The position numbers and the translations under genes are program-made. From contig NC_092096.1 of NCBI RefSeq assembly GCF_045679555.1, positions 28,218,364 to 28,282,363 on the forward strand: a stretch of DNA of 64,000 bases. The letters run 5' to 3'. Positions within the stretch are counted from its first letter, which is position 1. Each line of letters opens with the position of its first letter. The stretch comes from Salvelinus alpinus (Eukaryota; Chordata; Actinopteri; Salmoniformes; Salmonidae). Under the pieces are notes generated by a model. The model had not been told where the DNA came from, searched no databases, and saw only the letters and a list, made by a program, of their open reading frames with translations. Shown here in pieces: positions 1 through 19,000 of this stretch.

Positions 1-423
1 GGGAATCTGTCTAAAGCACACAGGTGACCCCTAAAAATTGAGATTTACACAAATCCCCCATTGTTTAATTGGATTTATTACATGCAGACATTTGAGGCAC
101 CAGGAATTATTAATACATTTAAAAACCAAAAACATTGCATGTTATAATTCCTATATTCAGTACATGTATATAAAAAATATATAATTGCAACTACCTGTAT
201 GCAACAAAGAATGAGGGTAAAAGGATGACATGAAATGCATAACCAAATAGTGTCAAAAGTACATCAAAATACGTTATTTTAATGTAACAGTGTATATTTC
301 ATTGTGTACTAAAACCATCTGTAAGACAAAGGCAGCAGCACCATATTAGTATATATAAAACATGGTACAGTCTTCTATACAAAAAAGCCCACGTCATTAA
401 AGGCAAAACCTAATGGTGACTGT

Positions 424-490
424 TAAAGTGATAATTCACCCAAATTACAAAATTACATATTGGTTTCCTTTGGGTGAACTATCCCTTTAA
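424..490. repeat. Short hairpin (MITE-like) repeat
   Basis: Imperfect inverted ends: TTAAAGTGATAATTCACCC at the left and GGGTGAACTATCCCTTTAA at the right, with a short AT-rich core. A longer relative lies at 24672-24806. The rest of 1-700 shows no gene; it is AT-rich sequence downstream of ttll1. Confidence 0.6.
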
Positions 491-737
491 CAACTCTGGG
501 GACCACAGTGAGGTGGGGTGGTGTGTATGGTACTGTATATAAGAAATGAATAAAGATACTCTATGGGTTATTACATCATGTTCACTTTCACACAATCAGA
601 ATGGTTCAGTCTGTTGTAGCTCAGTAGCCACTTCAGCTTTAGTCTCTTGTATGCCAACCACTCGAGGTGACCACACACTATGACCAGAATGGGATTATCT
701 TAAACACACAGGCAGACCAAGGGTGTTCTGGTCAGTG

Positions 738-835
738 TCTCAAATGGCACCCTATTCCCTATATAGTGCACTACTTTTAACCTGGGCCCATAGGTAATAG
801 GGTGCCCTTTGGGACGCAACCCTGGTTTCGAGGTC
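738..835. repeat. Short palindromic interspersed repeat
   Basis: The left arm (CAAATGGCACCCTATTCCC, ATAGTGCACTACTTTTAACC) is partly mirrored on the right (TAGGTAATAGGGTGCCCTTTGGG). This hairpin repeat is very common in salmonid DNA. From about 840 to 1738 I see no gene. Confidence 0.6.
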
Positions 836-1738
836 ACCCCTCCAAGGTCACAGCACAGGAAAATATTTGTTGGCATGGCAATGTCATCCACAACACAAAA
901 TGAAAGGTACTTCAACGTTTGAAGAGCTGACCTCATCACTTTATATCCAGATATTTAACTGTGAAAGCATTTCTTTATCCCAAAGTTGAATTTATGAGTA
1001 ACAACTCAAAAGTAAAGTTGTATAACCAAACATTGAACAAGTCTCTCAGTTTTATAAAAGTAATTCCAATACATTGACTGTCCTATGCATACTGTAGCCT
1101 TATACACTTTATAGCCTACTCCAGTGGCTTGAAAAGCAAACGCTTCAAAGCTCACTTTCCAGTCTTACTTTCGTTTGTTGTTAGCATTGTCCATTACACT
1201 ATGTTTTATACAGTCAACAAATAGCAAATGCTTTTCGGGTCATGCATTTCAGAATAAAGAGGTGAAACATGTCGGTTTTCAGACATGAACAGAATAATTA
1301 CACACGTCAATGTGTCTTAACCTAGCAAATATTCTGCTTGAAAACATAAAAAACATTCAAAGTAAAACAATTCCACAACAATATATGTAAACATTATTCA
1401 AACAGGTGCATTGATTGAAATCCTCTAACAGTCATCTGAGAACGCCCCTTCCCATTGCTATATAAACGGTTGATAAATGCTATTATTTACTGTATTATAC
1501 AGAGCTTCTGATAAACGTGAGTGTGTGTGACCCTTTCTTTACTGACACACACGTGTCCTTGCTTGTGATGTATGGCAGGGTCCTCAGAGCTTACTGGGTC
1601 CTCTCCCTCCCTCCCTGTCATCCTTCCATCCCTCTGTTTGGGTCGTCCCTTGCCCCCGACCCCCTTTACCCCATGAATGACACAGGAAGAGCAACGAGAG
1701 GTCAGTGAAGGGACAGTGAGGCATTGGACATTACCACC

Positions 1739-7317
<5,579 letters not shown>

Positions 7318-7532
7318 TTAGCACGTGTAATAAACATAGCTATAACTAACGTTAATAGTCTATTGTTTTGCCCATGATGAGCCACTGCTGTTAGCTATCT
7401 CGCAAAAACACTGAATTCATGTGCTATATTCACAACTAGCATTTTGGTGTACTGTAAAGCATTGGACACAATCGCGTTATGTCAGCTAGCTATGTATCCT
7501 TCCACACCAAATAACAGTTTTAGCTAGCTACC

Positions 7533-7611
7533 TGGAAATCGATCTTCTAATCTTCTTGTCAAACAACCGGTCATCAGCCCCAGCTAGCTGGATCCACCCT
7601 GCCTGAGACAC
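7533..7611 (-). other. ttll1: Probable non-coding 5' exon of ttll1
   Basis: On the minus strand, a TTTGCAG acceptor at about 7612-7618 and a CCAG|GTAGCT donor at about 7532 bound a 79-nt block upstream of the first coding exon. It would splice to the CTCTAG acceptor just 5' of the start codon. The transcription start is probably nearer 7.8-7.9 kb, in a CpG-richer stretch. This is inferred from splice signals only. Confidence 0.4.
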
Positions 7612-8667
7612 CTGCAAAGGATAATGATTTTCATCCAATCGTGATGTCTGGTTCAACCGCCTTCAAGGGGAATTTAATGCAAAGTATAAAGGAGAAATCC
7701 TCAATTTATTGACTTCACCCATGTAACGTTAATCTGCTAAAAGGGTGGATGGTAGTTATCTCTTATCTTGATTTATCGATCCATCCCAGTCAGCTGGAAG
7801 ATGAATACCGTGCTCTTCCGGGTGAATAACCTAGCAACCGACGACGCTTCGAACTGTCAAATATTCCTCGCTCGTTTCACCACAGGGTTGCGCTAAATGC
7901 ACATGGTCCAATTTTTAGCATGCAGGGACATTTTGCGCCTCATGATGCCCTCTAGTGGTTGTTGAGAGAAACACACCTCAAGGATCTTCCTGGTGTAACT
8001 GCCATAGGCGTGGCTGTTGAAATGATAATTGTGGCAGTTACCTGAAAACAACAAGATTAAAGGACGCTGCTGTAAGTAGGAACATTATAAACAACTGTGA
8101 AATGTTCAAAATATTTTTATATTTAGGATATTGTTCTATAATGCCCATATTATTTGCGTTACAGGGCGGCGTCTACTTTAATCTACAAAATAGGTAAGTT
8201 TGACATTTTTGTTATTCTACAATGCACCTGTTCCTTTGTTGTCAGACAAGGAACATTGTGTAGACAGATAGTGACTGCAGTACTGCTCTTCTATAGATGT
8301 GAAACTCGATGACAAAATATGAATAATGATAGGATCATTATCATTGTTTAAATATTTTACATTCAAATAGGGCAAATTATACTGTATTTCTTGCTTGTGT
8401 GATCTTCAAATCGACCTTAGGTTTGTTTGGTGAAGAGGATGACATCACCTTGTTTTGACAAACCCCTATCAAACATTACTATCCACAAATAATATTTTCC
8501 CCCAATTATTATGATTTGATCATGCTGTAGAGCTAAGGCATATATGATGTTATTAACAATAATACTATTATTAATTTAATAGTTAAATAATTCATATTAT
8601 CTTTATTACCTATATTTTACATTGTATTTATTTTTATTTGCCAATTATTTTGCCGCTTTCCATGTTG

Positions 8668-8995
8668 TCTGTTGTCTGTAGCTTGTGAGGTGTGGAAACA
8701 CTTTGTTGCTTTTATGAATTTTGTCTTGCTGCTTTTTGTTCTATGTTGCTCTGTCTGTATGCCACATCTTGCTTGCCCTATGTTGCTCTGTCTGTATGCT
8801 ACGTCTTGCTTGTCCTATGTTGCTCTGTGTGTGCTCACTGCTCAATGGTTGTCTATATTGTAATTGTTTTTAATAACCTGCCCAGGGACTGCGGTTGAAA
8901 ATTAGCCGGCTGGCTAAAACCGTCACTTTTACTGAAACGTTGATTAATGTGTACTGTCCCTGTAAAAATAAAATCAACTCAAACTCAATAAACTC
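8668..8995 (+). repeat. LINE-tail-like repeat with internal tandem copies
   Basis: A T-rich block with a roughly 47-bp motif (CTATGTTGCTCTGTCTGTATGC) repeated about 2.5 times. It ends in CTGTCCCTGTAAAAATAAAATC, like the 3' tail of a non-LTR element. No coding part is seen. The rest of 7900-9190 holds no recognisable gene. Confidence 0.45.
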
Positions 8996-9350
8996 AAGAC
9001 TAATGACAAATCCATCCTTTCATTGGATTGGCTTGAGACATTACATTTGTAAAGACATTCTGTAATATTACAAAATCAAATGTATATTTTAAGATGACAA
9101 AACAAGGAAGCAAATGTTTTGCGATGGTAGCCGTTTGGTTGATTTGAGTAATGGAAATCCACCATTTGCATTGCGACTACCTCTCCAACAGCACGTGAGC
9201 AGAGGGACAGAACAGCTTAGGTACAGGTGAGCAGAGCCAGGGGTGTGTTCAACACTAAACTCTCTTGTGTTTCACATTGAGATTCCTAGTAAAAACTGAC
9301 GTGACATGCATTAATGTAGGTCACACACACATATGTGTGTTTATTTTCTG

Positions 9351-9354
<4 letters not shown>

Positions 9355-9420
<66 letters not shown>
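9355..9420. repeat. (CA)33 microsatellite upstream of bik
   Basis: An uninterrupted CA array about 290 nt before the bik start codon. A shorter CA run lies at 9594-9612. Confidence 0.95.
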
Positions 9421-9422
<2 letters not shown>

Positions 9423-9709
9423 TATCTTGAAACCTCACTGAGCCCATCCTGTGCAGTGAATCCTGCAGTAATCTCCCCGGCAACACACTTCTGGTCATAT
9501 GACTCAATATTTACACAGGTAGATAATTATGGGCGTTAAATTTATTATGACCATAGTCACACACACAGCTAGGTGCACTCACTCACCTGTTAACACACAC
9601 ACACACACACAAAACTGTTGTCCTGACATGGCTTCCACATTATTTATGTGTAACACCCTGAAACTCATAACATGTGTGTGGCAAACTCTTTTCTTTATCA
9701 GAAAACAAA

Positions 9710-10749
9710 ATGGTGGAGCACAGAAGAGAGCGACGCCGTGCCATTTCCCTCAGGGCTGGACCTAGTGAGGTGGACAACGTCACCCTGTCTGATGTGAATC
9801 TCAGGTAGAGGCTACGTCACACCAGTCCTGACCTCTTGATCAAATCCAATTTTATTGGTCACACACATATTTAGCTGATCTTATCTCTTATGTCATAACA
9901 GACATTCAAAGGAGGTATTCGAACCCAATTTTTTTCCTCCATTGAAGTAGTCACTAATTTGACATTATGGGTGAAAGCAAAATGCTTGAAACTGGACACT
10001 TTGTTGCTACCCAATCACTGATTACCTCAAGGAATAAAGAACGCATTTCTAATGTTTTGTGAACATAATTTCTGTCCGTCCCTCCTTTAGGATCCACGCC
10101 AGGGCTGCCCGGACTACAGGTCGTCAGCTGGCAGAGATTGGTGACAGACTGGACCGTGAATGGGCAGAGAGACTCCCTAACCAGTGGCATGTGCCACAAA
10201 CTCTCCATGTGACAAGGCCTGCCCACGCCCTGACTAGAAGCATCTACAGGTGAGAGGGCTCAAAGACCAGGATGTATTGTGCCAAACAACTAGTAAATCA
10301 GTGCTTACTTTGCACATAAGAAACATTTTACACGCAATAAATTTAAATAATATGGTTAACAAAGATCTCATGTAACTCATTATCAGGGGGATACAAGAAC
10401 AGCTTTGGGGAGTGAAGAGTTTGCCTGGCGTGGCCAGAGCCTGGTTGGCCTCTGCTGTCCACAGGCAGGCTACACAGAGAGCAGAGACTTGCGTAGCCTG
10501 GGTAAGAGTCACTAGCACACTTCCTATACCTACAGTATGTACTTCTCCTCATGTGCATTGGGGGTAGGGGCTAAGGGTAGATTTGGGATTGGGGATAAGT
10601 CTCTTACTACTACTCATGTGTTGTCCCTTGCCCCTACACAGGTTTCCAGTATTGAACCTGCTAACTGCCCTGGTTGGGCCAAAGCAACACTTGCCACTGT
10701 GGCACTGGTGGCCACGGCAACCATTTGCACTGCATTGTGGAAGGAGTAG
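9710..10749 (+). CDS. bik: Bcl-2-interacting killer (BIK), BH3-only protein
   Basis: A pro-apoptotic BH3-only protein that binds anti-apoptotic Bcl-2 family members at membranes. Exons: 9710-9804, 10091-10249, 10387-10501, 10642-10749, all with GT-AG borders and matching phases. The total is 477 nt, 158 aa, close to human BIK at 160 aa. A BH3 core LAEIGDRLD lies at residues 45-53 with the invariant Leu and Gly-Asp. A hydrophobic C-terminal anchor (TLATVALVATATICTAL, about residues 139-155) is followed by WKE and stop. The start is the first ATG after a TTTATCAG acceptor, so a non-coding first exon is likely; a possible donor is the ACAG|GTGAGC near 9228. Position between ttll1 and mcat matches human TTLL1-BIK-MCAT and supports the name, because BH3-only proteins share little sequence outside the BH3. 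Confidence 0.93.
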
Positions 10750-11271
10750 AAAGGCTAACCGTTGCACTGAGGGCCTTGGCTGGACTTCTGGCTACAATGT
10801 TTTGTGTTGGACAATTTCCTAATTGAGTGAGATTTTTAAACAATTTTTACTATAGACTTTAATTTAAGAAAACAATTAATACAGTGTGTGTTATTGAATC
10901 GATTGTGCTGGATCACGGTTTTTATAGTCTTATCAACTAATGCATGTTTTAAAGACTGTTGCTGGTCTGCAGTCTTTTCTATGAAGATTGGGCCTGTTAC
11001 TGGTTAGACATTTAATTGCCACAACTATCTTATGTAGCTTATTACACCATTAAATGGAAGCTGGAAAATGATTTTTTAATGACTTGAGGAAAAAATTAAA
11101 CGTGAGAAAAACCAAACTGACTTGACTCTCATAAATACCAGGTATTTATTTATTGGTGCAAGGTCACTTGAATGAGTTCATATGGACTGAGTCATTTCTG
11201 TCACATTGAAGGAAGTATACTGTAGGTAATGTATGTGTGTCTGTCTTTAGTACTGTTTTACTCCTTTTGGG

Positions 11272-12468
11272 TGTCATGACGTGGCCCTCTTTGGATATAG
11301 CAAGCACCAACTCTCTCTCTCTCACCACCTCTCTCTTCCCCCTACACCCAGGCTCTGTTATCTCAGGTTGTAAATTCCTGGAGACTCTCTCCCTCATGCA
11401 GTAGAGAGAGAGAAAGGTTCACAGTAGAACAAAGGAACTTCTTCTACCTCACAGAACTTGAGAACTAAACAATATCCATGTTTTGGAGAATGTATAACCG
11501 GTCGGTGGAGAATCCAGCTACGACCGGTCCATTTTGTTTGTTTGTGACCTCATTGAGAGACAATAGAGCCACATTACCATAACTCTGTTTATACAAGAGT
11601 CTCCATTATGAGATTTGCATCTAAATATAGTATAAAATTAATGAGTAAAGATGAAACTATTTGTGAAATTATGTAATGTGATTTTAAACTTTAATGAAAG
11701 AGAATCCAATTCCCTTTAAAGTTAACTAAGTCATTGGCCCGCCCCATGAGCACACACATTGATCTGGCGTCATGGGACAGCCTTTTCTGCTGTTCCGAAT
11801 AAAACCCCCACCTAAAGAAGCCCACTTCAGACCAAGCGTACCTCGATTATCGAGAGGGCTAAGGTTTGAGACGGACGATTCCAACAGAGATCATGACGAC
11901 ACACTGAGCGTAAATATATATATTGATTGCAATTATTCCCGAATGAGTGAGTTTTCATGTGCAAAGGATTAGCATTTCAATTATTATAATTATCAACTTG
12001 TGTAGTGTCTTTTGTCTTTCCCGGCCTTCTCAGCCACACCCACTTCCTCTTTTGTCTACCAAGCCGTCATATCGGTTTAGCCCACTAGGGCACATCCCCT
12101 ATCATTTCCTTATAACCGTATCTACTGTTTGTTTGTTATGCATTTCTGTGATTATTTAGTTAGTAAATAAATGACTAAGACAATTGATGTATGGATGATT
12201 TATAGTGAAGACTGGGTTCGTGCAGATAACCAACGATTTACGACGTTCGGAATGAGACTAACGTGAGGTTAAGAATGATTAATTAGAAGACTAATTGATC
12301 AGATATTAAAATATTAGGAAAATTATAACTTTAATCTGAAGATTTTCCTTGGTGCCCCGACTTCCTAGTTAATTACATTTACATGATTAGTTTAATCACG
12401 TAATAATAAGTACAGAGAATTGATTTGATAAAATAAGTCTTCACTTTAATGATGCCAAAGACACGACA
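11272..12468. mobile_element. Solo-LTR-like repeat (fossil), about 1.2 kb
   Basis: Bounded by TGTCATGACG at the left and CACGACA at the right (TG...CA) and flanked by a 4-bp direct repeat TGGG at 11268-11271 and 12469-12472, the usual size for a Ty3/Gypsy LTR. No internal coding region is present, so it reads as a solo LTR. A clear relative lies at about 34028-35423. The family name is not recognised. Confidence 0.65.
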
Positions 12469-12578
12469 TGGGTGATTGTCAATGGGTGTACACTGTACAG
12501 TATGTAGACTGTACTGTATTGATACGAGTCTCTTCACAAATCCATGAGTCCTGTCTTACTCCTCAGACCATAATCCTC

Positions 12579-14577
12579 TCAGTCATCGTGGGTGGTGACG
12601 TCCACATGTGTGTAGCTCTTGTAGGCCTTCATGTTGCACTTCTGCAGCGTGGCCCCGAGCTGCTTCCCGGGGCCCACCTCGTAGGTGTGGGGGAAGCTCT
12701 GACCCTGGGTCCTCTCGTACACCTCGTGGAGGGTCTGCTCCCACTTCACTGGCGACACTAGCTGCTTGACCAGCTGCCTGCGCACGTGGCCCTCATGCAT
12801 GTAGCGCTTGGCGTCCACGTTGGAGTACACGTTGATCTCGGGCCGACGTACCTAAGTTGGGATGGGTAGAGAGATGGCTTTGGTAAAGGATTTTTCCACT
12901 CCTTTACATTTATTTTGGCATTTATGAAGGGAAACTGTAAATGTTTTTAAACAGACTTATACAATAGACAATCTGTCTGTGGTCCATGTTAGGAATCAAA
13001 TCTTGTAAAGTCCACCATACTTCAACCAACACGACTGGAGATATTCTATACTTGACGTATGCTGTATATTGTAACGTCCTGGCTGCACAGTACATTGACC
13101 AACTGGAAATTGAAAATATATTATTGACTGATTGATGAAGTTCCGTACCTCCACCTGTCTGAGGACATCTCTCAAGGGCTCGGTGGCAGACTCCATCAGT
13201 GCCGTGTGGAAAGCCCCACTCACCGGGAGCGGCCGCGCACGCAGGAAGTGAAGTTTCCTCGAGTTCTGTTGTAGGAAGTCCAGTGCCTGAGGGAGGGAGG
13301 ACAGGAGGAAGTGTCTGTGACTCATTCCCAATGTCAATTCCACCCCTAGCCCCTTTCCCTAACCCATTTAGGTATATCTGAGAAGTAGGCCTATAGCCTG
13401 CTTGACTCTGATCTCAAATAAATGTGAGGTACGTAAATCCAGGATGTTATGGCCCAAGAGAGTGACCCAACTCCCCATCCATCCACTACCTCTTTGTGGC
13501 CAGCGATGACTCTCCCATCGGGGAAAAGGTAGTTGGCCACACTGCAGACAGGCTCCTTGATGCCCAGGCTAAGGCAGTGCTCCCTGGCCTGCAAACAGGC
13601 ATGTTTGTACTTAGCCTGGGGCCGTCCCATTACCGACAGCATGCCGCTAGAGATCAGCTCTGACGCGTTCTGCATGGCCTCTGCCCGCACCTTCACCGCA
13701 TACAGGGCTGTAGGATGAAAGACAAAAAAACTATGGCGACTTAGAATTGTTTACCGTCCGTTCATAATTAAGTATAGCACAGCATTGGATAGACTATTGA
13801 GGCTCACCTTCTGTGAAATCCATGGCACCAGAAAACACCAGGGCTGCAAACTCTCCCACACTAAATCCTGCAGCAGCCACACAATTCTCAATGGCCTTGA
13901 GATGGATGAGGTCGCATATGATGACAAGATGTGCGATGAGAGTTTTGTTTGTGGTGAAATACAATAATATTATTAGTATAAAACATCAGGGTCTCTTAGG
14001 CTGTATAGTTAAACATATATTTAATGTATACTTTGCCATTAAATGCACACGTGTAACTATTTAAATAAGATGCAACTCACAGCATCGGCGCATAAGCGGC
14101 TACAGACATGGCAACTACTATGTGGCTTACCGCTGGGTTTTCGTGGTTCAGCCTCTCCACAGCTGCCAGTGACGTGACAAACACGGCGGGCTGACAGTGG
14201 ACTGTCTTCATCAATTCATCCTCTGGCCCATCTAGGCACAGAGACAGCAAGTCGTAGCCCAGTATCTTCTGCGCGACGGCAAACATGTCCTTGACGTTTC
14301 CGTATTTCAGAAGCCCGCGACCCATACCCACGAACTGACTCCCCTGCCCGGGGAAGAGCAGCACAGAACACTCGCTCGGTTTCTTTTTGAGTCTCCGTTG
14401 CTCTTCCTCCGTGGGCTCATTCTCCATGAGTTGGTCTTTGGTCTCGGGTGATGTTTGTGTCCCGTTCTGTGAGCCATGCTGATGGGGGGTGTTTGACACT
14501 TTCCTGCACAAGGGAAATGACCTAAGCTCCGTTATTGAGGGTGTCCTCATCATGTTGAGGAGAGTAGCGCCTCTCAT
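12579..14577 (-). CDS. mcat: Mitochondrial malonyl-CoA:ACP transacylase (MCAT)
   Basis: Transfers malonyl from CoA to acyl carrier protein in mitochondrial fatty acid synthesis, which feeds lipoic acid production. Exons: 14577-14131, 13895-13808, 13707-13490, 13286-13149, 12851-12579. The sum is 1164 nt, 387 aa, against 390 aa in human. Visible motifs are the oxyanion-loop LLFPGQGSQFVGMG, the nucleophile elbow GFSVGEFAAL with Ser near residue 161, and the catalytic-His motif VSGAFHTALM with His near residue 278. The C-terminal region includes SPVKWEQTLHEVYE and YEVGPGKQLG. The Arg-rich N-terminus before the domain fits a mitochondrial targeting peptide. All junctions keep phase; the acceptor of exon 2 is CTCAAG rather than the commoner CAG or TAG. 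No disruption was seen. Confidence 0.95.
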
Positions 14578-16042
14578 GTTGACTGATACACCTTTTCGCA
14601 GGACGACAACCTTAATGTGCGTAGTATTGCCACATGCAATCTCTAAATTTGGTGTCCACCGAAGCGGTTCATAAGTTTTTATACGTTCACGGTACTCATA
14701 TTATACACTCCATGAGACTATCAATCGGCGCAGGGCGCAGCCATATTGCTTAGGAGAGAAAAGTCGCTTTCAAATGACGTAGAACGACGGTCAGTGTTTG
14801 GGCGCGTTGCAGATTCACAAGAAATCACACAAAAACATCACCTGTCAAAAATACTCACATTGAAATAGCAATCTTTTGTTAGAAATATTGCACTTGACTG
14901 TTTGAATATTTTTTCATTGCTTGGTAGGCCTACTTACCTACACAAACAAATATATTAAACTTCGAAAAAACATCAACCACTCGATATACTGTATAATACT
15001 ATATGTGACATATGGACATGGGTAAGACATGTATTTAGATATTTTTATTTTAAATATTAGTACATATTACATATATTTAATATATGTCGATATATTAGGC
15101 ATATGTGAGCCACAGATTTAAGACATTACTTCAAAGAGATTGCATTTCAAGAATAAAAGAGGGAAAACAAGAATGTGTTGTGCTGAATACTAGGCCTATT
15201 TCAAAAGGGGACTGTACATATTTGCGTGTCCCGATTTTTCCTGACATGACACTTTTCCTTTCCTGACAAAAAAATGGCATACATGGGTTTGTTAGACTGC
15301 CTTGGAGAAGAGAGCAATCACTTTGTTCACACACAACATACCATTATGTGCACTTCTTTTGTACAGAAATTCAAACCTGTCATTTATTCTCGGTATTCTA
15401 TCATTTACAATGACTGTTGTCCCCGAGCAAGATGGAAATCTGAACAGTCAGTTGGTTGATGAGGTGTTTCTCAGTTCTTGAAGTAGTGTATAGGCTACTG
15501 GGTCCACCTGTCAAGAATCATAGTCCTCATCATGGGACATGTTCGTACGGAACGGAATATTTTTTGTGAAGGAAGAAACTAAAATTAGCATTCTTATTGC
15601 ACAGGTAGTATCTCCTCGATCAAAGCACTTTCTAATAGGAAGACAAATTCCCTTTAATTTATTTTTTACAGATCCTACTCATCTCCTAGTCAGCACTACC
15701 ATTGGTAGAGGTCGAGTTCCTCCCCGACTACATTCCAGATCTTCAAAGCCTGGATTGGTATTTAACACATCAGCTAAGCACCTCAATTGATGTAGAAATC
15801 TGATGCCCGACTGCACAGTCGATGACGTGGCACACAACCATTGATTGATGCAATGCAACACCTGCACATCTAGTCAGGCAGGAACTCGGCCAGACTGTTG
15901 ACATGTAAAACAACTGGGAATGTTCGACATTGCAGACGACAGTGCAGACGACTGCCGAATGACTGATCTGCAAAGATCCTTGCATCATAAATAACTACAA
16001 TATTATTTGTAGATCAGTCAGTCACAATTTACCCATGACACA
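14578..16042. other. Intergenic region between mcat and def6
   Basis: 14580-14820 is the mcat 5' side, with CpG-bearing sequence near 14720-14810 that may hold its promoter. 14850-15120 is very AT-rich. 15120-16042 is ordinary non-coding sequence and would include the def6 3' UTR. No repeat family or gene could be identified. Confidence 0.4.
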
Positions 16043-19000
16043 TCACGATTCCCCAGGGTCTGACAGGGTGATAGCCTCCACCTGTTCCTGTAGTCCTTTC
16101 TCTTCTGTAGCCGATTGGCTCTCAAGTATTTGCTGAGTTTCTTGATTGGCTCTTGGTTGGAGTTTAGCGATAAACTCACTGCTGGCTAACGCCCCCTCCT
16201 GTTTCGAGCAGGTGATTTTCGCTGGCAACGATGATAACTTGTCTGTAGCAAAAGATATGGCATACCATATTGAATATATTTTATTGACTGTCCATCAAAT
16301 CTGATTTCTTATTGTAGTATTTTTTTTTATTGCAACACACACACACACACAGAGAGAGGGAGAAATACATGGCAGAGCATTACCCCCAGGAGCGACGGGT
16401 TTCATTAGGCGGTTGAGCTGAACGTTCCAGTGTCGGACATGGAAGCTGGCTTTACGTAGCTTCTCCTGAACTTCCTACAGACCCAGAGAGAGGGAAACAA
16501 GGACACGAGAACACAGTTAAAGTTGATGTCAGTTGCACTTTGTTTTACCATCTATCATTTACTAGGTGTTATTGACTTATAGGTGCCCTATGCAACAATT
16601 CCACCTGCAAATAATTCTATAAAGCTTTTTCACTGTGGAAATTATGGCTGCCTAAAGTCCAATGTAGCAAGATTCCCACCTAAAAAGATCCTGAACAATA
16701 GCCTTATCCTGCTCTCCCCTCACCTCCTGCCACCTCTTCCTCTCATCTCCTCTCTCTCACCTCCAGGTGCTGGTGACTCCTTTCTCGGGTCTCTCGGAGG
16801 CTCTGGAGCTCCTGGGAGGCGTAGTGGAGGGCAGAGGGGGCCGGCCGCTCTTCCTTAGCTCTGTTTGGGGCCTCCTCCATGGGGCTGAAGTGGCGGGATG
16901 CCTCCTGCTGCTCCTGGAGGAGCAGACACTGCCTGCTCTTCTCCTCCTCTGCCTGCAGTACTCTGGGAAAGGAGAGGAAGGAGGACAACGGTAGAGACAG
17001 TAGAAAGGGAGACAAGGATAGTTAGGAGAGAGGATGAGGGATATAAGTACACAGAAGACAATTCTACTGCAATAGACAGGGACGTTTGGTGATCTGATCT
17101 GTGTCTTTAGTCTTGCAGCCATGTGTGTGTGTCCGTGTGTGTGTGTGTGTGTGTGTGTAAAATTGCGTGTGTGTGCCTGACTCTCTCCTCTATGTGGGCC
17201 TGTATCTCCGTGTTGAGATACGTTTTTGTAGGCGTGTTACCCTTCTAGCTCCAGCCTGACTCTCTCCTCCTCCATGTGGGCCTGTATCTCTGTGTTGAGA
17301 GCAGCCTCCAGTTTGTGCTGGGTCAGCTCCAGCTCCTGGATCCTCTTCCTCTGCTGCTCGGCCTCCTTCTCCTTCTCTGCCATCTCAGCCTGCATGCTCT
17401 CCCGCAACTGGGGAACACACGCAGGCAGGCAATCAGGCACGTATACATGTACACCGGCTGCATTCTCTCTCTCTCACACACACACTAATCATTTATCTGG
17501 GGAACCTACATAGGTGCACTGATAAACCTCATTCTTCAGTATTATCTTACCTTCTCTGCCTCCTCTAGCTGTCTCTCCAACTCTCTCTGGACCTCCTTCT
17601 GTTGCTCCCTCTCTTTCTCCTCCTCCTCCCTGCGCCGTGCCTCCACCTCTCGCTGGTGCTGTGGGACACAAATACATCCTAGATGTCATGTTAGGTACTG
17701 TATGCATTACCCCCTCTTTCCCCCCTTCTCTTTAATGCCTCACTCTCTCTCCCTCCTGCTCACCTGAATAATACTCTCTATCTCCTGTCCTTGCCGTTCC
17801 TTTTCCTTCTCCAGGTCTTGAATGGTAAGCTCTTCTGATTGGCTGCCGTGGCTGCTGCTGGCGCTCAGGCTGCGCTCCCGTTGACTCTGCTCGCGCTGGA
17901 CCCGCCTCTTCAGCTTTAGTTCCTGGTGGAGGGAGGACTTGCGCTCACCCTGGAGACGGACGGCAGTCTGCAAGGCTGGGGAGAGAAAAGACACACACAG
18001 GAGAATCAGAAAAAAGTGATGTTCCTTCCCTAATGCTTTTCAACCGAGGGGTCTCCCAAATGTTTTAACCATTAAGGCAACAGGATATCCTCTTGGTCCG
18101 AGGACGACAATTAGGCTTGTGTCTCAGGCAGGGCGTTACACTTGTTCACATCCCCTCACCTTGGGTCCATTCCACCCTCTGTCTCTGGTCGGCGGCACTC
18201 ATCTCATAGGTCTTGCTGGTGGTCTTCACACAAAAGAGACAACGCTTCCCATCCCTGTCTGGAATAGCCTAAGACAAAGAGAGGACAACTGGTGGTTGAC
18301 TACCAGGGTGACATTGACTTATCAACACCCCAAGTTCCGCTCAGGTAATCCCAACCATAAATGATCAGTATTTGCATCAGGCTCGCAACAGGTAACCCTC
18401 ATTGACTCTTGTTGTAATCCACATCTTAGTTCAAAATATAGGCCCAATGGTACAATTCTAGACAAGCTTGTATCTATACCAATTCAAGCTAACCCTATGG
18501 TATTTTCAAATAAGGGGTTACCAACTGAGCATATGTGCTGATATTAGAGTCTGATATGAAATCCTGCAGCTGTGGCGTTGGACTGATTCATGTAAATGTC
18601 AGAAGTTTGATCTTGAACTCTGACCTCTCAAACCAATGTGGACATTCTGGTAATATCTGAAACATCATAAATGGAAGAGGGAAAGAGTAAGGAAATTGTC
18701 GGTCGGCCCTGCATTAAAGACCAAAAGTGGTTAAAGAAAATGATAAATAAAAAAGTATACCAGTTTCATTTAACTTCCAAAAATGAACAGCTGTGCCATA
18801 TAGATTGCCAAATAGTTGGGAAGAGATTTCCAATACACCAATTCCATGGCACATGGTTTATGAACTGATACACAAAACAACACCGGATTCAAAACTTTAA
18901 ATTGTTCCATTTAAATGATTATACAAAATTCTTGCAACCAATTACATTTTATATATAGGGGATAAAACCATCTCAGCACTGCAGATTTTGCTGCGAAAAG

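Noticed and set aside
8672-8898. Small hydrophobic Cys-rich frames
   Set aside because: They come from a tandem motif in a repeat tail, with no splice support or conserved neighbours.
15131-15867. Short frames between mcat and def6 that might be tspo
   Set aside because: No tryptophan-rich TSPO motifs or membrane segments were found on either strand.
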